Of a stretch of 64,000 bases of DNA, positions 1 through 10,135 are shown one piece after another. Below the pieces are notes generated by a model that saw only the letters and a program-made list of their open reading frames with translations, ran no database searches and had not been told where the DNA came from. The translations under genes and the position numbers were made by a program. Origin of the DNA: an uncultured Alphaproteobacteria bacterium (GTDB lineage Bacteria; Pseudomonadota; Alphaproteobacteria; HIMB59; GCA-002718135); the NCBI GenBank assembly GCA_902570155.1, contig CACFXU010000002.1, positions 62,001 to 126,000 on the forward strand. Direction: 5' to 3'. How positions within the stretch are numbered: position 1 is the first letter of the stretch; each line of letters begins with the position of its first letter.

Positions 1-1
1 A

Positions 2-505
2 TCAGGTAAATTATTTTCACACGAATGGGCAAAAATAAAACCTGATATTATGTCTGTAGCAAAAGGTATTGGATCGGGTTTTCCTCTTGGCGCTTGTATG
101 TCAACAAACAAAGCATGTGTTGCTATGACTAAAGGTAGTCATGGATCAACTTATGGTGGTAATCCGTTAGCCATGAGTGTAGGTTTAGAAGTCTTAAAAA
201 TTATCTCTAATAAAACATTTCTTACAAAAGTTGATAAAACAGCAAGATATTTCTGGAAAAATTTAAAAAAATTAGAGAATTCATCAAATATTATTTCAGA
301 GGTTAGAGGTGCAGGACTTTTATTGGGAATTAAAACAAATATTAGCAATATAGATTTTTCTGAACAACTTAAAAAAAATAAATTACTAAATGTACCTGCT
401 GCAGATAATACAGTAAGATTAGCCCCGCCACTTATTGTATCTTATAAAGAGATTGATAAATCATTAACAATAATTAAAAAAAGTTTAAAAGAACTATCAG
501 GATGA
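2..505 (+). CDS. argD: Acetylornithine aminotransferase, C-terminal part (5' truncated by window edge)
   Basis: Frame stays open upstream of the listed ATG to base 2 (SGKLFSHEWAKIKPDIMSVAKGIGSGFPLGA, PLP-Lys motif region); directly followed by argF. Confidence 0.9.
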   Translation, partial: SGKLFSHEWAKIKPDIMSVAKGIGSGFPLGACMSTNKACVAMTKGSHGSTYGGNPLAMSVGLEVLKIISNKTFLTKVDKTARYFWKNLKKLENSSNIISEVRGAGLLLGIKTNISNIDFSEQLKKNKLLNVPAADNTVRLAPPLIVSYKEIDKSLTIIKKSLKELSG

Positions 506-1398
506 AGCATTTTATTGATATTAATAGTTTTAATAAAAAAGAAATTGATGAAATAATTTCTCTTGCTAAAAAAATCAAAAAAAACCCAAAAAAATATTCT
601 TTATCTTGCAAAGATAAAACTCTCGGTTTAATTTTCGAAAAACAATCACTAAGAACCAGATTAAGCTTTAATGTTGGAATGCAAAAATTAGGAGGTTATG
701 TTTTAGAATTGCAAAGTAAAGATATTGGCTTTGATAATAAAAGAGAAAAAGCCGAAGATGTTCTTAATATATTAAGTCAATATATTGATTGCATAATGAT
801 AAGAAATAATAATCATAAACAAATAGTAAATTTAAGCAAAGAAAATATTTTGCCGATTATAAATGGTTTAACTGAATATAGTCATCCATGCCAAATACTT
901 GGTGATTTTTTAACTCTACAAGAGCATCTTAAAAGTACAAAAAATGCTAATATTGCTTGGATAGGTGATTATAATAATGTCTTACGCTCTCTTATTCATC
1001 TGCAAAATATTTATAATTTCAAACTAAATTTAATCATTCCAAAAGAAATTTTTAAAAATTATAAAAAAGAGTTTCAACAATACAAAAATAAAAATTTAAA
1101 CCATTTTTTTGATCCTATATTAGGTACAAAAAATTCAAATTGTATAATGACTGATGTTTGGGTTTCTATGGGTGAAAAAAATAAAAATAAAAAAAAATAT
1201 TTCAAAAATTATACCGTAGATAAAAAAATTATTAGCAATGCTAAAAACAATGTAATATTTATGCACTGCTTACCTGCAAAAAGAGGACAAGAAGTGACAT
1301 CAGAAGTTCTTGATGGAAAAAATTCTGTTGTATTAATGCAAGCAAAAAATAGAATGTACATTCAACAAGCTATATTAATTTATGTACTTAAAAAGTAG
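502..1398 (+). CDS. argF: Ornithine carbamoyltransferase
   Basis: Motifs FEKQSLRTRLSF, HPCQILGD and MHCLPAKRGQEV; 4-bp overlap with argD. Confidence 0.93.
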   Translation: MKHFIDINSFNKKEIDEIISLAKKIKKNPKKYSLSCKDKTLGLIFEKQSLRTRLSFNVGMQKLGGYVLELQSKDIGFDNKREKAEDVLNILSQYIDCIMIRNNNHKQIVNLSKENILPIINGLTEYSHPCQILGDFLTLQEHLKSTKNANIAWIGDYNNVLRSLIHLQNIYNFKLNLIIPKEIFKNYKKEFQQYKNKNLNHFFDPILGTKNSNCIMTDVWVSMGEKNKNKKKYFKNYTVDKKIISNAKNNVIFMHCLPAKRGQEVTSEVLDGKNSVVLMQAKNRMYIQQAILIYVLKK

Positions 1399-1954
1399 TT
1401 TTACCTTAATTTTATTTTTGGTGCTATCATGTCAACCAGTTGAAATATTAAGACCAATTGAAATTGATACTTCTAATCTTGATACTATTTCAATTTATTC
1501 AAAAAATATTGAAATTAACAAAAAATATAATTCTGTTTTTTCTCAAAATAATATTGAAGAACAAATCCAAAAATCACCAACTGATGTAATAGTGGAATGG
1601 CATAACAAAAACATATTAAAAATTGGAAATGAAAATAAATTAGTTATTAATATTTTAGATGCATCTATTACAAAAAATGAAATTGAGAATGTTGATGCAA
1701 AAAAATATGAAGAAAAAACTATATATAAATATGAATTATTTTTTTTAGTTGAGTATGAACTCTACGATGACAGTGGTTTTTTAATGGCAAATACCACTGT
1801 TCAAACTTCTAGATCTACAACATCTCAAAAATATATTTCATTAAATGAAGTTGAAATAATTATTAATGAATTATTATTAACAACAATGAAAGATTATATT
1901 AACGAAACAAAAAACCAATTATCTATTTATATGGCAGATTATCTAAGTATTTAA
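1382..1954 (+). CDS. Putative lipoprotein of unknown function
   Basis: 190 aa with N-terminal hydrophobic segment and lipobox-like LVLSC; overlaps 3' end of argF. Confidence 0.6.
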   Translation: MYLKSSFTLILFLVLSCQPVEILRPIEIDTSNLDTISIYSKNIEINKKYNSVFSQNNIEEQIQKSPTDVIVEWHNKNILKIGNENKLVINILDASITKNEIENVDAKKYEEKTIYKYELFFLVEYELYDDSGFLMANTTVQTSRSTTSQKYISLNEVEIIINELLLTTMKDYINETKNQLSIYMADYLSI

Positions 1955-3399
1955 GCTCTCCAAAAATTAATAGATAATAAAACTAGTACTGTAAAAATTT
2001 CTAGTCTTCCAATAATCATTGTTAAAGACAATATCCATTTAGCCCCATTGTCTAATAAAAAATAATTTCCACTAGGTCCTATCATTTCACCTAAACCAGG
2101 GCCAACATTTGAAATTGCAGAAGCAGCTGCTGAAAAGGCAGTTAAAAAATCTAAATTGAATAAGCTTAAACTTACTGCTGATAAAATAAACAAAAATATA
2201 TACATAAAGAAAAAGCCCATAATGGAGTTATAAGTGTTTTCATTAACTGCTTTCCCATTAAATCTCATCATCAATACTGCATGAGGTTGAGTCAGTTTCC
2301 TTATTTGGGTAATTGCTCCTCTAAAAAGTATTTGCAATCTAAATATTTTAATTCCTCCTGTGGTTGATCCTGCACACCCACCAATAAACATAATTATCAT
2401 CATTATTACAATGCCAAAACTTCCCCAATTAGAAAAGTTATTACTAGTATAGCCGGTGCCAGTTAAAATTGATGTAATATTAAATAAAGCAATTCTAAAA
2501 GCAGAAATTGCATCTATAGATTGATTAGTAATTAGCCAAATTGTCGTTAACAAAATAATTATAAATAAAATTAGAAAGAATAATTTTATTTGATCATCTT
2601 TAAAAATAAATTTTTTTTGATTATGTAAAAATTGCAAATACAAGACAAATGGTAAACTTCCTACCAACATAAAAATAATACTTATACTTTCAATCTTAAA
2701 TGAATTAAAATATGAAAATGATTCATCATAATTAGAAAATCCACCAGTTGAGATAGTAGTCATTGCATGAATAATTGAATCAAAACCTTGCATTCCATTT
2801 ACAAAATACAAAAAGGCACAAATAATTGACAATGATACGTAAAGTAGAAATAATTCAATTACAAATCGATTAACTTTAGGAATTGTTTTTTCATAAGGAT
2901 CATCATGTTCCATGTGTAGCAGTTGCATTCCACCAATTTGTAAAGTTGGTAAAATTGCCATTGCAAGAACAATTATCCCTATTCCTCCAAACCATTGAAG
3001 AAGAGATCTCCAAATTAATATACCCTCTGATAAGTTTTCTAAATTATTAATAACAGTTGCACCAGTCGTAGTAATTCCACTTACTGACTCAAAAAAAGCA
3101 TCTGTATATGAGAGGGAAGATGATGAATACAAAAATGGAATTGCACCAAAAAGAGATATTACTAACCAAGATAAAATTGTTAACAAAAATGCCTGCCTAA
3201 TTCCAAGCTTAATATTTTTTTTTCTAAATGAAAAATATAAAATTATACCAATAAAAAATGTGATTAAGCTTGAGTAAAAAAATTGTAACCAATCATAATT
3301 ACCATAATAAAGATCAAAGAACATTGGAATCAGCATTGCTACTGCTTCAATACATATCAGTATTCCAATTATATTTAATATCGACCTAAAGTCTCTCAT
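1951..3399 (-). CDS. trkH: TrkH-family potassium uptake protein
   Basis: 482 aa multi-TM protein with TrkH pore-like motifs (SGITTTGATV, TTISTGGFSN, GGCAGSTTGGIK, SNVGPGLG). Confidence 0.92.
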   Translation of the reverse strand: MRDFRSILNIIGILICIEAVAMLIPMFFDLYYGNYDWLQFFYSSLITFFIGIILYFSFRKKNIKLGIRQAFLLTILSWLVISLFGAIPFLYSSSSLSYTDAFFESVSGITTTGATVINNLENLSEGILIWRSLLQWFGGIGIIVLAMAILPTLQIGGMQLLHMEHDDPYEKTIPKVNRFVIELFLLYVSLSIICAFLYFVNGMQGFDSIIHAMTTISTGGFSNYDESFSYFNSFKIESISIIFMLVGSLPFVLYLQFLHNQKKFIFKDDQIKLFFLILFIIILLTTIWLITNQSIDAISAFRIALFNITSILTGTGYTSNNFSNWGSFGIVIMMIIMFIGGCAGSTTGGIKIFRLQILFRGAITQIRKLTQPHAVLMMRFNGKAVNENTYNSIMGFFFMYIFLFILSAVSLSLFNLDFLTAFSAAASAISNVGPGLGEMIGPSGNYFLLDNGAKWILSLTMIIGRLEIFTVLVLLSINFWRA

Positions 3400-3411
3400 T
3401 GTATTTGTGAA

Positions 3412-3804
3412 TTAATTTAATTTATTATTTTCAAATGGTGTATCTAATGAAAACTGAGGTATTTGAACATCAAAAGAATTTCCATCATCGCCTTGCATCT
3501 CATAACTTCCTTCCATGAAACCTGAAGAAGTAGTTAAAGGTGTGCCACTAGTATACTCAAACTTTTCACCTGGATTTAATATAGGTTGTTCACCTACAAC
3601 ACCCTTACCTCGTACTTCTTGAAGAGTGCCATTAGCATCAATAATTTTCCAATGCCTGTTTACAAGCTGTACTTTTTCATTGCCTTGGTTATCAATTATT
3701 ACTTTATAAGCCCATACATAATGCTGATCTTCAGGCTCAGATTGGTCTTCAAGATAATAAGGCTTAACAGTAATATTTATTTTTTTTGTAGTTTTGGAAT
3801 ACAT
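3412..3804 (-). CDS. apaG: ApaG domain protein
   Basis: 130 aa; NRHWKIIDANG, EVRGKGVVGEQPILNPGEKFEYTSGTPL, GSYEM. Confidence 0.93.
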   Translation of the reverse strand: MYSKTTKKINITVKPYYLEDQSEPEDQHYVWAYKVIIDNQGNEKVQLVNRHWKIIDANGTLQEVRGKGVVGEQPILNPGEKFEYTSGTPLTTSSGFMEGSYEMQGDDGNSFDVQIPQFSLDTPFENNKLN

Positions 3805-3844
3805 TGAAAGAAGCTCAATATACCAAAATATTTATAAACAAAAG

Positions 3845-4768
3845 TTAATTTGTTTTTTTTATTTCCACTCTTCTATTTGCGGGCTGTTTGGTGTCATCTG
3901 GAGTATCTACAGCTAAAGTTTCCTCACCTTTGCCTAAAATTTTAATACTACTTTGATTAATTCCATAATTAATTAAAATTTCTTTTACAACCTCTGCTCT
4001 TTTGATTGATAATAATAAATTATATCTTTTTGTTCCTTTAGTATCAGTATGTCCAACGACAAGATATTCATTAATATCACTTCCATAATTATTTAAAAAT
4101 TTTTTTATTTTATCTTTACTAACTTCAGATAAATTGAATTGATCAAAATCAAAATAAATTATTTGCATTAATTCTTTATTTTCATTTTTAGTCACAATTG
4201 TTACTTCATCTTTTGTTTCATTTTCTAAATTTTTATCTTTATTATCTGAATTTTCCTGCTCATTTTCCTGAGTAGATATTTTTTCATAAATATTATGGAT
4301 GGCTTTTAAGAAATCATTCTTGCAACTATTAATATCCCATGTTTGCCAATTTTCCTCCTGTTGCTCTGACCAGCAATCTAATGACGAAATAGCTCTTGCC
4401 AAATTAATAGGATCAATATTTTTAGCATCTTTATAAATTGTCATTAGGTTTTCATATGCAATTTTTATTTCATTAATATTTTCTTCTGGAATTTTCCAAT
4501 ATGAAATTTCTTCTGGATATATTTCATCAGTTTCTAAACTCTTGAGAGCTTTTTCAGAATATAATTTTGCGGAATTCCAATCGTGCATTTCTTCTGCCTC
4601 GAAACTAGCTCTTTTTTTGTATTCGGATAGTAAGTGTTCTTGAAAATTTTTTGGTTCTTTATTTTCCATTTTAGAGAGTTGTTTATAACTAGCTGAACAA
4701 CCGCCTAAAAAAATTAGTAAAGAGATAATAGGTAGTAATAATTTAAATTTCATAAGTACAAATATCAA
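3845..4768 (-). CDS. OmpA-family lipoprotein with C-terminal peptidoglycan-binding domain
   Basis: Lipobox FLGGCSAS (likely start MKFKLLL at about 4750); C-terminal YLVVGHTDTKGTKRYNLLLSIKRAEVV...ANRRVEI. Confidence 0.85.
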   Translation of the reverse strand: MIFVLMKFKLLLPIISLLIFLGGCSASYKQLSKMENKEPKNFQEHLLSEYKKRASFEAEEMHDWNSAKLYSEKALKSLETDEIYPEEISYWKIPEENINEIKIAYENLMTIYKDAKNIDPINLARAISSLDCWSEQQEENWQTWDINSCKNDFLKAIHNIYEKISTQENEQENSDNKDKNLENETKDEVTIVTKNENKELMQIIYFDFDQFNLSEVSKDKIKKFLNNYGSDINEYLVVGHTDTKGTKRYNLLLSIKRAEVVKEILINYGINQSSIKILGKGEETLAVDTPDDTKQPANRRVEIKKTN

Positions 4769-4853
4769 AATTTGCTGTCAAAACTAAGACGAAATTTTGA
4801 CCTAATTAAGGTCCACCATTTTTTTTACATCACCTACATTTTATCATTGCAGA

Positions 4854-4872
4854 GTATTTAAAGATTAAATAC
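4854..4872. repeat. Perfect 8-bp inverted repeat upstream of the DmdA-like gene
   Basis: GTATTTAA-AGA-TTAAATAC read directly. Confidence 0.6.
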
Positions 4873-4903
4873 AGAAATAACATATTTATTTAAGGAGTTT
4901 ATA

Positions 4904-6235
4904 ATGATTAAACATTCTACGTCGGTGGATCAATCGGACAGAAAGGTTCCCTACAATTTAAGACAAAGTGGTCCTACACCAGTCCAAATGCTTATTTCAA
5001 CCAGAGTGAGAAAATCACCTTATTGGCATTTGTCAATGGAGGCGGGATGTTGGAGAGCAACAGTTTATAATAGAATTTATCATCCAAGAGGTTACGTAAA
5101 GCCTGAAGATGGTGGAGCAATGGTTGAGTATGAGGCAATTAAAAATCATGTTACCATGTGGAATGTTGCTGTCGAAAGACAAATTCAGGTCAAAGGTCCT
5201 GATGCTGAGGCATTTGTTGATTATGTCATAACTAGAGATGCTACTAAAATATCTCCAATGAGAGGAAGATACGTAATTCTTTGTAATCAATATGGTGGTG
5301 TTTTAAACGATCCTATTCTTCTAAGAATTTCGAAGGATGAGTTTTGGTTTTCTTTATCTGACTCAGATATTGGCTTGTATTTGCAAGGTGTAAATCATGA
5401 TAATAGATTTAATGTTCATATCGATGAAATTGATGTAAGCCCAGTTCAAATTCAAGGCCCTAAAGCGCATGCTTTGATGAATGATTTAATAGGTGATCAA
5501 GTTAAAGTTGATGAAATGCCATTCTATGGACTTGCTGCTGCGAAAGTAGGTGGAAGAGATTGTATAATTTCTCAAACAGGTTTCTCTGGTGAGGCTGGAT
5601 TTGAAATTTATTTATATGAGTCTACTAAATATGCCGATGATATGTGGAATGCTGTTTTAGAAGCAGGAAAAAAACATAATCTTATGGTTATAGCTCCGGC
5701 TCATCATCGAAGAATCCAAGCAGGAATTCTATCTTGGGGTCAAGACATGGATAATCAGCATAATCCTTTTCAATGTAATTTAGGCTATCAAGTATCTTTA
5801 TCTGGTAAAGGTGAATGGAATAAAACTTCTGATTATGTTGGTAAGGCTGTTCTTGAAAAGATGAAGGCAGATTTAAAAGATGGAAAAAAACCATACAAGC
5901 TTCAGTTAGTTGGATTAAGCTTAGGTGGAAAACCTATCGAAGAATATGCTCCTGATTTTTGGCTTGTTTCAGAAGATGGTAATGAACCTTGTGGATTCAT
6001 AACATCTCCTTGGTATCATCCTGAACAAGGAAGGAACATTGCTATGGCCTATGTGCCATTTGATGGAACTCTAAATAAAAATGGTTTTCCTATTGGAAAT
6101 TTTGGTCGTAAATTCAAGGTTCATCTACCTGATCAATATGCAGATACACCTGGTGTTCCAGTAGATGCAGAAGTTGTACCAATTCCTTTTACTGAATCAC
6201 ACAACGCTAATACTAGAGAAGTACTAGATAAATAA
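4904..6235 (+). CDS. GcvT/DmdA-family tetrahydrofolate-dependent methyltransferase (DmdA-related paralog, substrate unknown)
   Basis: 443 aa; RVRKSPY, VYNRIYHP, MWNVAVERQIQVKGPDA, VLNDPILLRI, SLSDSDIG and IQGPKAHALM resemble DmdA; longer than the roughly 370 aa recalled for Pelagibacter DmdA; strong SD (AAGGAG). Confidence 0.82.
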   Translation: MIKHSTSVDQSDRKVPYNLRQSGPTPVQMLISTRVRKSPYWHLSMEAGCWRATVYNRIYHPRGYVKPEDGGAMVEYEAIKNHVTMWNVAVERQIQVKGPDAEAFVDYVITRDATKISPMRGRYVILCNQYGGVLNDPILLRISKDEFWFSLSDSDIGLYLQGVNHDNRFNVHIDEIDVSPVQIQGPKAHALMNDLIGDQVKVDEMPFYGLAAAKVGGRDCIISQTGFSGEAGFEIYLYESTKYADDMWNAVLEAGKKHNLMVIAPAHHRRIQAGILSWGQDMDNQHNPFQCNLGYQVSLSGKGEWNKTSDYVGKAVLEKMKADLKDGKKPYKLQLVGLSLGGKPIEEYAPDFWLVSEDGNEPCGFITSPWYHPEQGRNIAMAYVPFDGTLNKNGFPIGNFGRKFKVHLPDQYADTPGVPVDAEVVPIPFTESHNANTREVLDK

Positions 6236-6243
6236 AATATTTT

Positions 6244-6274
6244 AAGAAGCTCTATTTAATTAATAGGGCTTCTT
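6244..6274. terminator. Candidate bidirectional intrinsic terminator between convergent genes
   Basis: AAGAAGCTCTATT-TAATT-AATAGGGCTTCTT, 13-bp stem with one G-U pair, between stops at 6235 and 6274. Confidence 0.65.
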
Positions 6275-6894
6275 TAATTTAATAAAGCTTTTATTCTATC
6301 AATAGAGATATAACCAACAACAAGTTCTTCATTAACAAAAAAAGTAGGAGTACCTCGAGCACCCGATCCATTAGCTAAAAAAGAACTCAGTCTTACAATA
6401 TTATTAACACTTTCTTTTGTCATATCGATATTTAATTTAGCATCATTTAACTCAAGGTTTTCAATTATCAGTTTTAGTTTTGCATTATTTAAATTTCCTT
6501 CAACTTCAAACAATGCATTATGAAAATCGATACCTTTGTTCTGCATGTTTGCAGCTATAACCATATTTGCTAGTAATTTAGAAGACTCACTTAAAATTGG
6601 ATGTTGTAAGAATACTATTCGTGTATCTTTTCTTTCACTTGCAATCTGAAGTAATTCAGGATGTACTTTTTTACAATATCCGCAAAAATAATCCATAAAT
6701 TCAATAATGGTATTGTTCGCATTTTCATCACCAATTTGAACAATTCCCTCTTCAGGAATAACATCTAATATTTTTAAATGAAAAGGCTTAGACTCATCAA
6801 AAAACAATTCTTTAAGAGTCATTTCAGCCTTTATAGGAAGACAAATAAACGCACTCATTATAACCACCAAAATTATTTTTTTGAAGTATCTCAT
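6274..6894 (-). CDS. DsbA-family thiol:disulfide oxidoreductase, secreted
   Basis: Signal peptide, FMDYFCGYCKKVHPEL (CxxC), cis-Pro loop GARGTPTFFVN. Confidence 0.88.
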   Translation of the reverse strand: MRYFKKIILVVIMSAFICLPIKAEMTLKELFFDESKPFHLKILDVIPEEGIVQIGDENANNTIIEFMDYFCGYCKKVHPELLQIASERKDTRIVFLQHPILSESSKLLANMVIAANMQNKGIDFHNALFEVEGNLNNAKLKLIIENLELNDAKLNIDMTKESVNNIVRLSSFLANGSGARGTPTFFVNEELVVGYISIDRIKALLN

Positions 6895-6948
6895 GATTGA
6901 CCCACCTTATTTAATATGATTAATGAAGTACAGTATTAAATAGTAATA

Positions 6949-9384
6949 ATGAAATCAAAGTCAAAAGTAATTGTAATCGGTGGAGGTGCTGTAGGCGTTA
7001 GCACTCTCTATCATTTAGCTAAAAAGGGTTGGTCAGATGTAGTTCTGGTTGAAAGAAAGGAATTAACTTCAGGATCAACATGGCATGCAGCAGGGTTACT
7101 TCCATTATTCAATATGAGTTATTCGGTAGGTCAATTGCATAAATACGCAGTCAAACTTTACAAAACTCTTGAAGAAGAAACAGGACAAAAAGTTGGTTTT
7201 AGTGTGGTTTCAAATATTCGTTTAGCAACTACTCAAGATAGAATGGATGAGTATTATCAATATTCAGGAGTCGCTAAAACAATTGGTGTAGATGTTAAAT
7301 TTTTAACTCCTGAACAAGTAAAAGAAATTTGGCCACTTTGTAATACAGATGGATTGATAGGTGCAATTCAGCATCCTGAAGATGGATACATTCAACCAGC
7401 CGATCTAACCCAAGCTCTTGCAAAAGGAGCAAGAGATAAAGGTGCAGAAATTTATAGAAATACTTCTGTAATAGGGATTAAAAAAAATAAAGATGATTTA
7501 TGGATTGTAGAAACCGATAAAGGATCAATTGAATGTGAGCATGTAGTTTCATGTAGTGGTAATTTCGCTCGACAGACTGGAAAGATGGTCGGACTTGATA
7601 TTCCAGTTATACCTGTTGAACACCAATACATAGTGACTGACGACCATCCTGAAATATTAAAAAGAAAAGAACAAGGACTTCCTGAAATGGGAGTCTTACG
7701 AGATTCTGATAGTTCTTGGTACATGCGTGAAGAAAGAGGAGGATTAATATTAGGGCCTTATGAAAAAGGAGCTCCAGTTTGCTATGTAGACGGACCTGAT
7801 AAGGAATCTGAATTCGAATTATTTCAAGAAGATCTAGAGCGTTTAGAACCTCACATTGAATCAGCAATGCATCGTGTTCCTATTTTTGGAGAAGTTGGAG
7901 TTAAGAAAGTTTACAATGGTGCTATTTGTTATACACCGGATGGAAGTCCAATTGTTGGACCAGCATGGGGACTTAAAAATTTCTGGTTAAATGAAGGTCA
8001 CAGTTTTGGAATTACCGCAGCTGGCGGAGCTGGATGGCAAATTGCTGAGTGGATAGTAGACGGTGAACCTACAATTGATATGTTAGGTGTAGATCCAAGA
8101 AGATTTGGTGATTATGCTACAGAGGCATATTTGATTAAAAAGAATGAAGAAGCTTACGCGAATGTCTTTACAGTACACTATCCTGATGAAGAAAGAGAAG
8201 AGGGACGTCCATTAAGACAAGCACCTTGTTATGATAGATTAAAAAATCTTGGTGCAGTTTTTGGTCAAAAGTTTGGTTGGGAGCGCGCTAACTGGTTTGC
8301 ACCTTCAAAAGAATTACAAAAAGATGATTGGTCATTTAGAAGATCAAAATGGTTTGAGTATGTTGGCAACGAGTGCTTAAATGTTCAGAAAAATGCTGGC
8401 CTTCTAGATATGACTGCGTTTGCTAAATGCCAGATTTCAGGACCTGGTGCAGAAGAGTTTCTAGACTACTTGGTTGCAAATAAAATCCCAAAAAAAATTG
8501 GAAGAGTTAATCTTTGTCATGCATTAAACACTGCTGGAGGAGTTCACTCAGAATTCACAATTGCAAAAGAAAAAGAAAATTCCTTTTATTTAGTTTCAGC
8601 AGGAGCATTTCAAAGATTAGATCATGATTGGATTCATAAATGGATGCCCAAAGATGGATCAGTGATTTATGAAAATTTAACTAATAGTATGGGTGTTCTT
8701 GTTTTAGCAGGACCCAAATCAAGAGATATTCTCTCTAAAATTACCAAGACTGATTTATCTAATGAAAATTTCCCTTGGCTATCATCAAAAAAAATTAATG
8801 TTGGTTTAGCTCCTAGTATCGCTATGCGTATGAATTTTGTTGGCGAACTCGGATGGGAATTACATCATCCAATTGAATATCAAAACCATATTTTTGATAA
8901 ATTGATGGAAGCAGGAAAAGATCATGGACTTAAACCATTTGGTATAAGAGCGATGGAAAGCTTACGTGTTGAAAAAACATATAAATTGGTTGGTACAGAA
9001 ATGTCTATAGAATACGCAGCTTTTGAGTCTGGGTTAGATAGATTTGTACATTTAAACAAAGGGAATTTTATTGGCAGAGATTCTCTCGTTAAATGGCAGC
9101 AAAATGGTTTTAAAAACAAAATGGTAACTTTAGAGGTTCATGATGTTGAAGATGCAGATGCATTAGGTAATAATCCAATTTATAATAATGGAAGAGTTAT
9201 AGGTCGTGCGACAGGAGGTAACTATGGTTTTAGAGTGAAAAAATCATTAGCTATTGGTATGGTGGATCCTCAATTTGCCGACATTGGTCAAAAATTAGAA
9301 ATGGATATATTAGATAAAAAATACAATGTAACTGTTATAGAGGATAGCCCTTATGATCCTAAAAATGAAAAACTAAAACAATAG
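6949..9384 (+). CDS. Dimethylglycine/sarcosine dehydrogenase-like FAD oxidoreductase fused to a GcvT folate-binding domain
   Basis: 811 aa; [17 protein letters not shown] dinucleotide fold; [13 protein letters not shown] (histidyl-FAD motif of the DMGDH family); C-terminal GcvT-like region ([23 protein letters not shown]). Confidence 0.88.
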   Translation: MKSKSKVIVIGGGAVGVSTLYHLAKKGWSDVVLVERKELTSGSTWHAAGLLPLFNMSYSVGQLHKYAVKLYKTLEEETGQKVGFSVVSNIRLATTQDRMDEYYQYSGVAKTIGVDVKFLTPEQVKEIWPLCNTDGLIGAIQHPEDGYIQPADLTQALAKGARDKGAEIYRNTSVIGIKKNKDDLWIVETDKGSIECEHVVSCSGNFARQTGKMVGLDIPVIPVEHQYIVTDDHPEILKRKEQGLPEMGVLRDSDSSWYMREERGGLILGPYEKGAPVCYVDGPDKESEFELFQEDLERLEPHIESAMHRVPIFGEVGVKKVYNGAICYTPDGSPIVGPAWGLKNFWLNEGHSFGITAAGGAGWQIAEWIVDGEPTIDMLGVDPRRFGDYATEAYLIKKNEEAYANVFTVHYPDEEREEGRPLRQAPCYDRLKNLGAVFGQKFGWERANWFAPSKELQKDDWSFRRSKWFEYVGNECLNVQKNAGLLDMTAFAKCQISGPGAEEFLDYLVANKIPKKIGRVNLCHALNTAGGVHSEFTIAKEKENSFYLVSAGAFQRLDHDWIHKWMPKDGSVIYENLTNSMGVLVLAGPKSRDILSKITKTDLSNENFPWLSSKKINVGLAPSIAMRMNFVGELGWELHHPIEYQNHIFDKLMEAGKDHGLKPFGIRAMESLRVEKTYKLVGTEMSIEYAAFESGLDRFVHLNKGNFIGRDSLVKWQQNGFKNKMVTLEVHDVEDADALGNNPIYNNGRVIGRATGGNYGFRVKKSLAIGMVDPQFADIGQKLEMDILDKKYNVTVIEDSPYDPKNEKLKQ

Positions 9385-9385
9385 T

Positions 9386-10135
9386 ATGAAGTTACTTGTT
9401 ACTGTAAAAAGAGTTATAGATTATAATGTTCAAATCAGGGTTAAAGCTGATGGTTCTGGAGTTGAAAAAGATAATGTAAAAATGTCTATGAATCCTCCTG
9501 ATGAAAACGCAGTAGAAGAAGCTCTACGAATAAAAGAAGCTGGTAAAGCAGATGAGATTATAATTCTTTCTATAGGTAATGATAAGGCACAAGAAACTAT
9601 TCGAACTGCATTAGCAATGGGAGCTGATAGGGGTATTCATATTAAAACAGACAATGATTTAGAACCTCTAGCTATTTCTAAAATAATTTCTAAGGTTGCT
9701 GAAGAAGAAAAACCATCAATTATTTTAATGGGAAAACAAGCAATTGATGATGACTCTAATCAAACTGGTCAAATGACATCTGCATTACTCAATTGGCCTC
9801 AGGCTACATTTGCATCTAAAATTGAAATTGATGATCAAAATGCAATCGTTACTAGAGAAATAGATGAAGGTTTAGAAAGAATAAAAGTGTCTATACCATT
9901 TGTAGCATCATGTGATCTTCGACTGAATGAACCTAGGTATGCTTCTTTACCAAATATAATGAAAGCAAAGAAAAAACCAATTGATACAAAAGAAGCATCT
10001 TCACTTGGTATAAATATAGAACCTAGAATTGAACAAATAAAAGTAGAAGAACCACCTGTTAGACAAAAAGGAATTATGGTAAGTGATGTTGCTGAATTGG
10101 TTCAAAAACTAAAACATGAGGCAAAAGTTATATGA
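9386..10135 (+). CDS. etfB: Electron transfer flavoprotein beta subunit
   Basis: [60 protein letters not shown]. Confidence 0.96.
   Translation: MKLLVTVKRVIDYNVQIRVKADGSGVEKDNVKMSMNPPDENAVEEALRIKEAGKADEIIILSIGNDKAQETIRTALAMGADRGIHIKTDNDLEPLAISKIISKVAEEEKPSIILMGKQAIDDDSNQTGQMTSALLNWPQATFASKIEIDDQNAIVTREIDEGLERIKVSIPFVASCDLRLNEPRYASLPNIMKAKKKPIDTKEASSLGINIEPRIEQIKVEEPPVRQKGIMVSDVAELVQKLKHEAKVI

Noticed and set aside
3586-3807. 73-aa plus-strand ORF opposite apaG, and other small antisense ORFs in the track (e.g. 5033-5290, 5688-5894, 17353-17598, 46472-46741, 53615-53797, 55617-55877)
   Set aside because: All lie antisense to confidently identified genes and lack domain similarity.
7452-7867. 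Overlapping antisense ORFs inside the DMGDH-like gene
   Set aside because: Shadow ORFs; the coding frame on the plus strand has clear family motifs.
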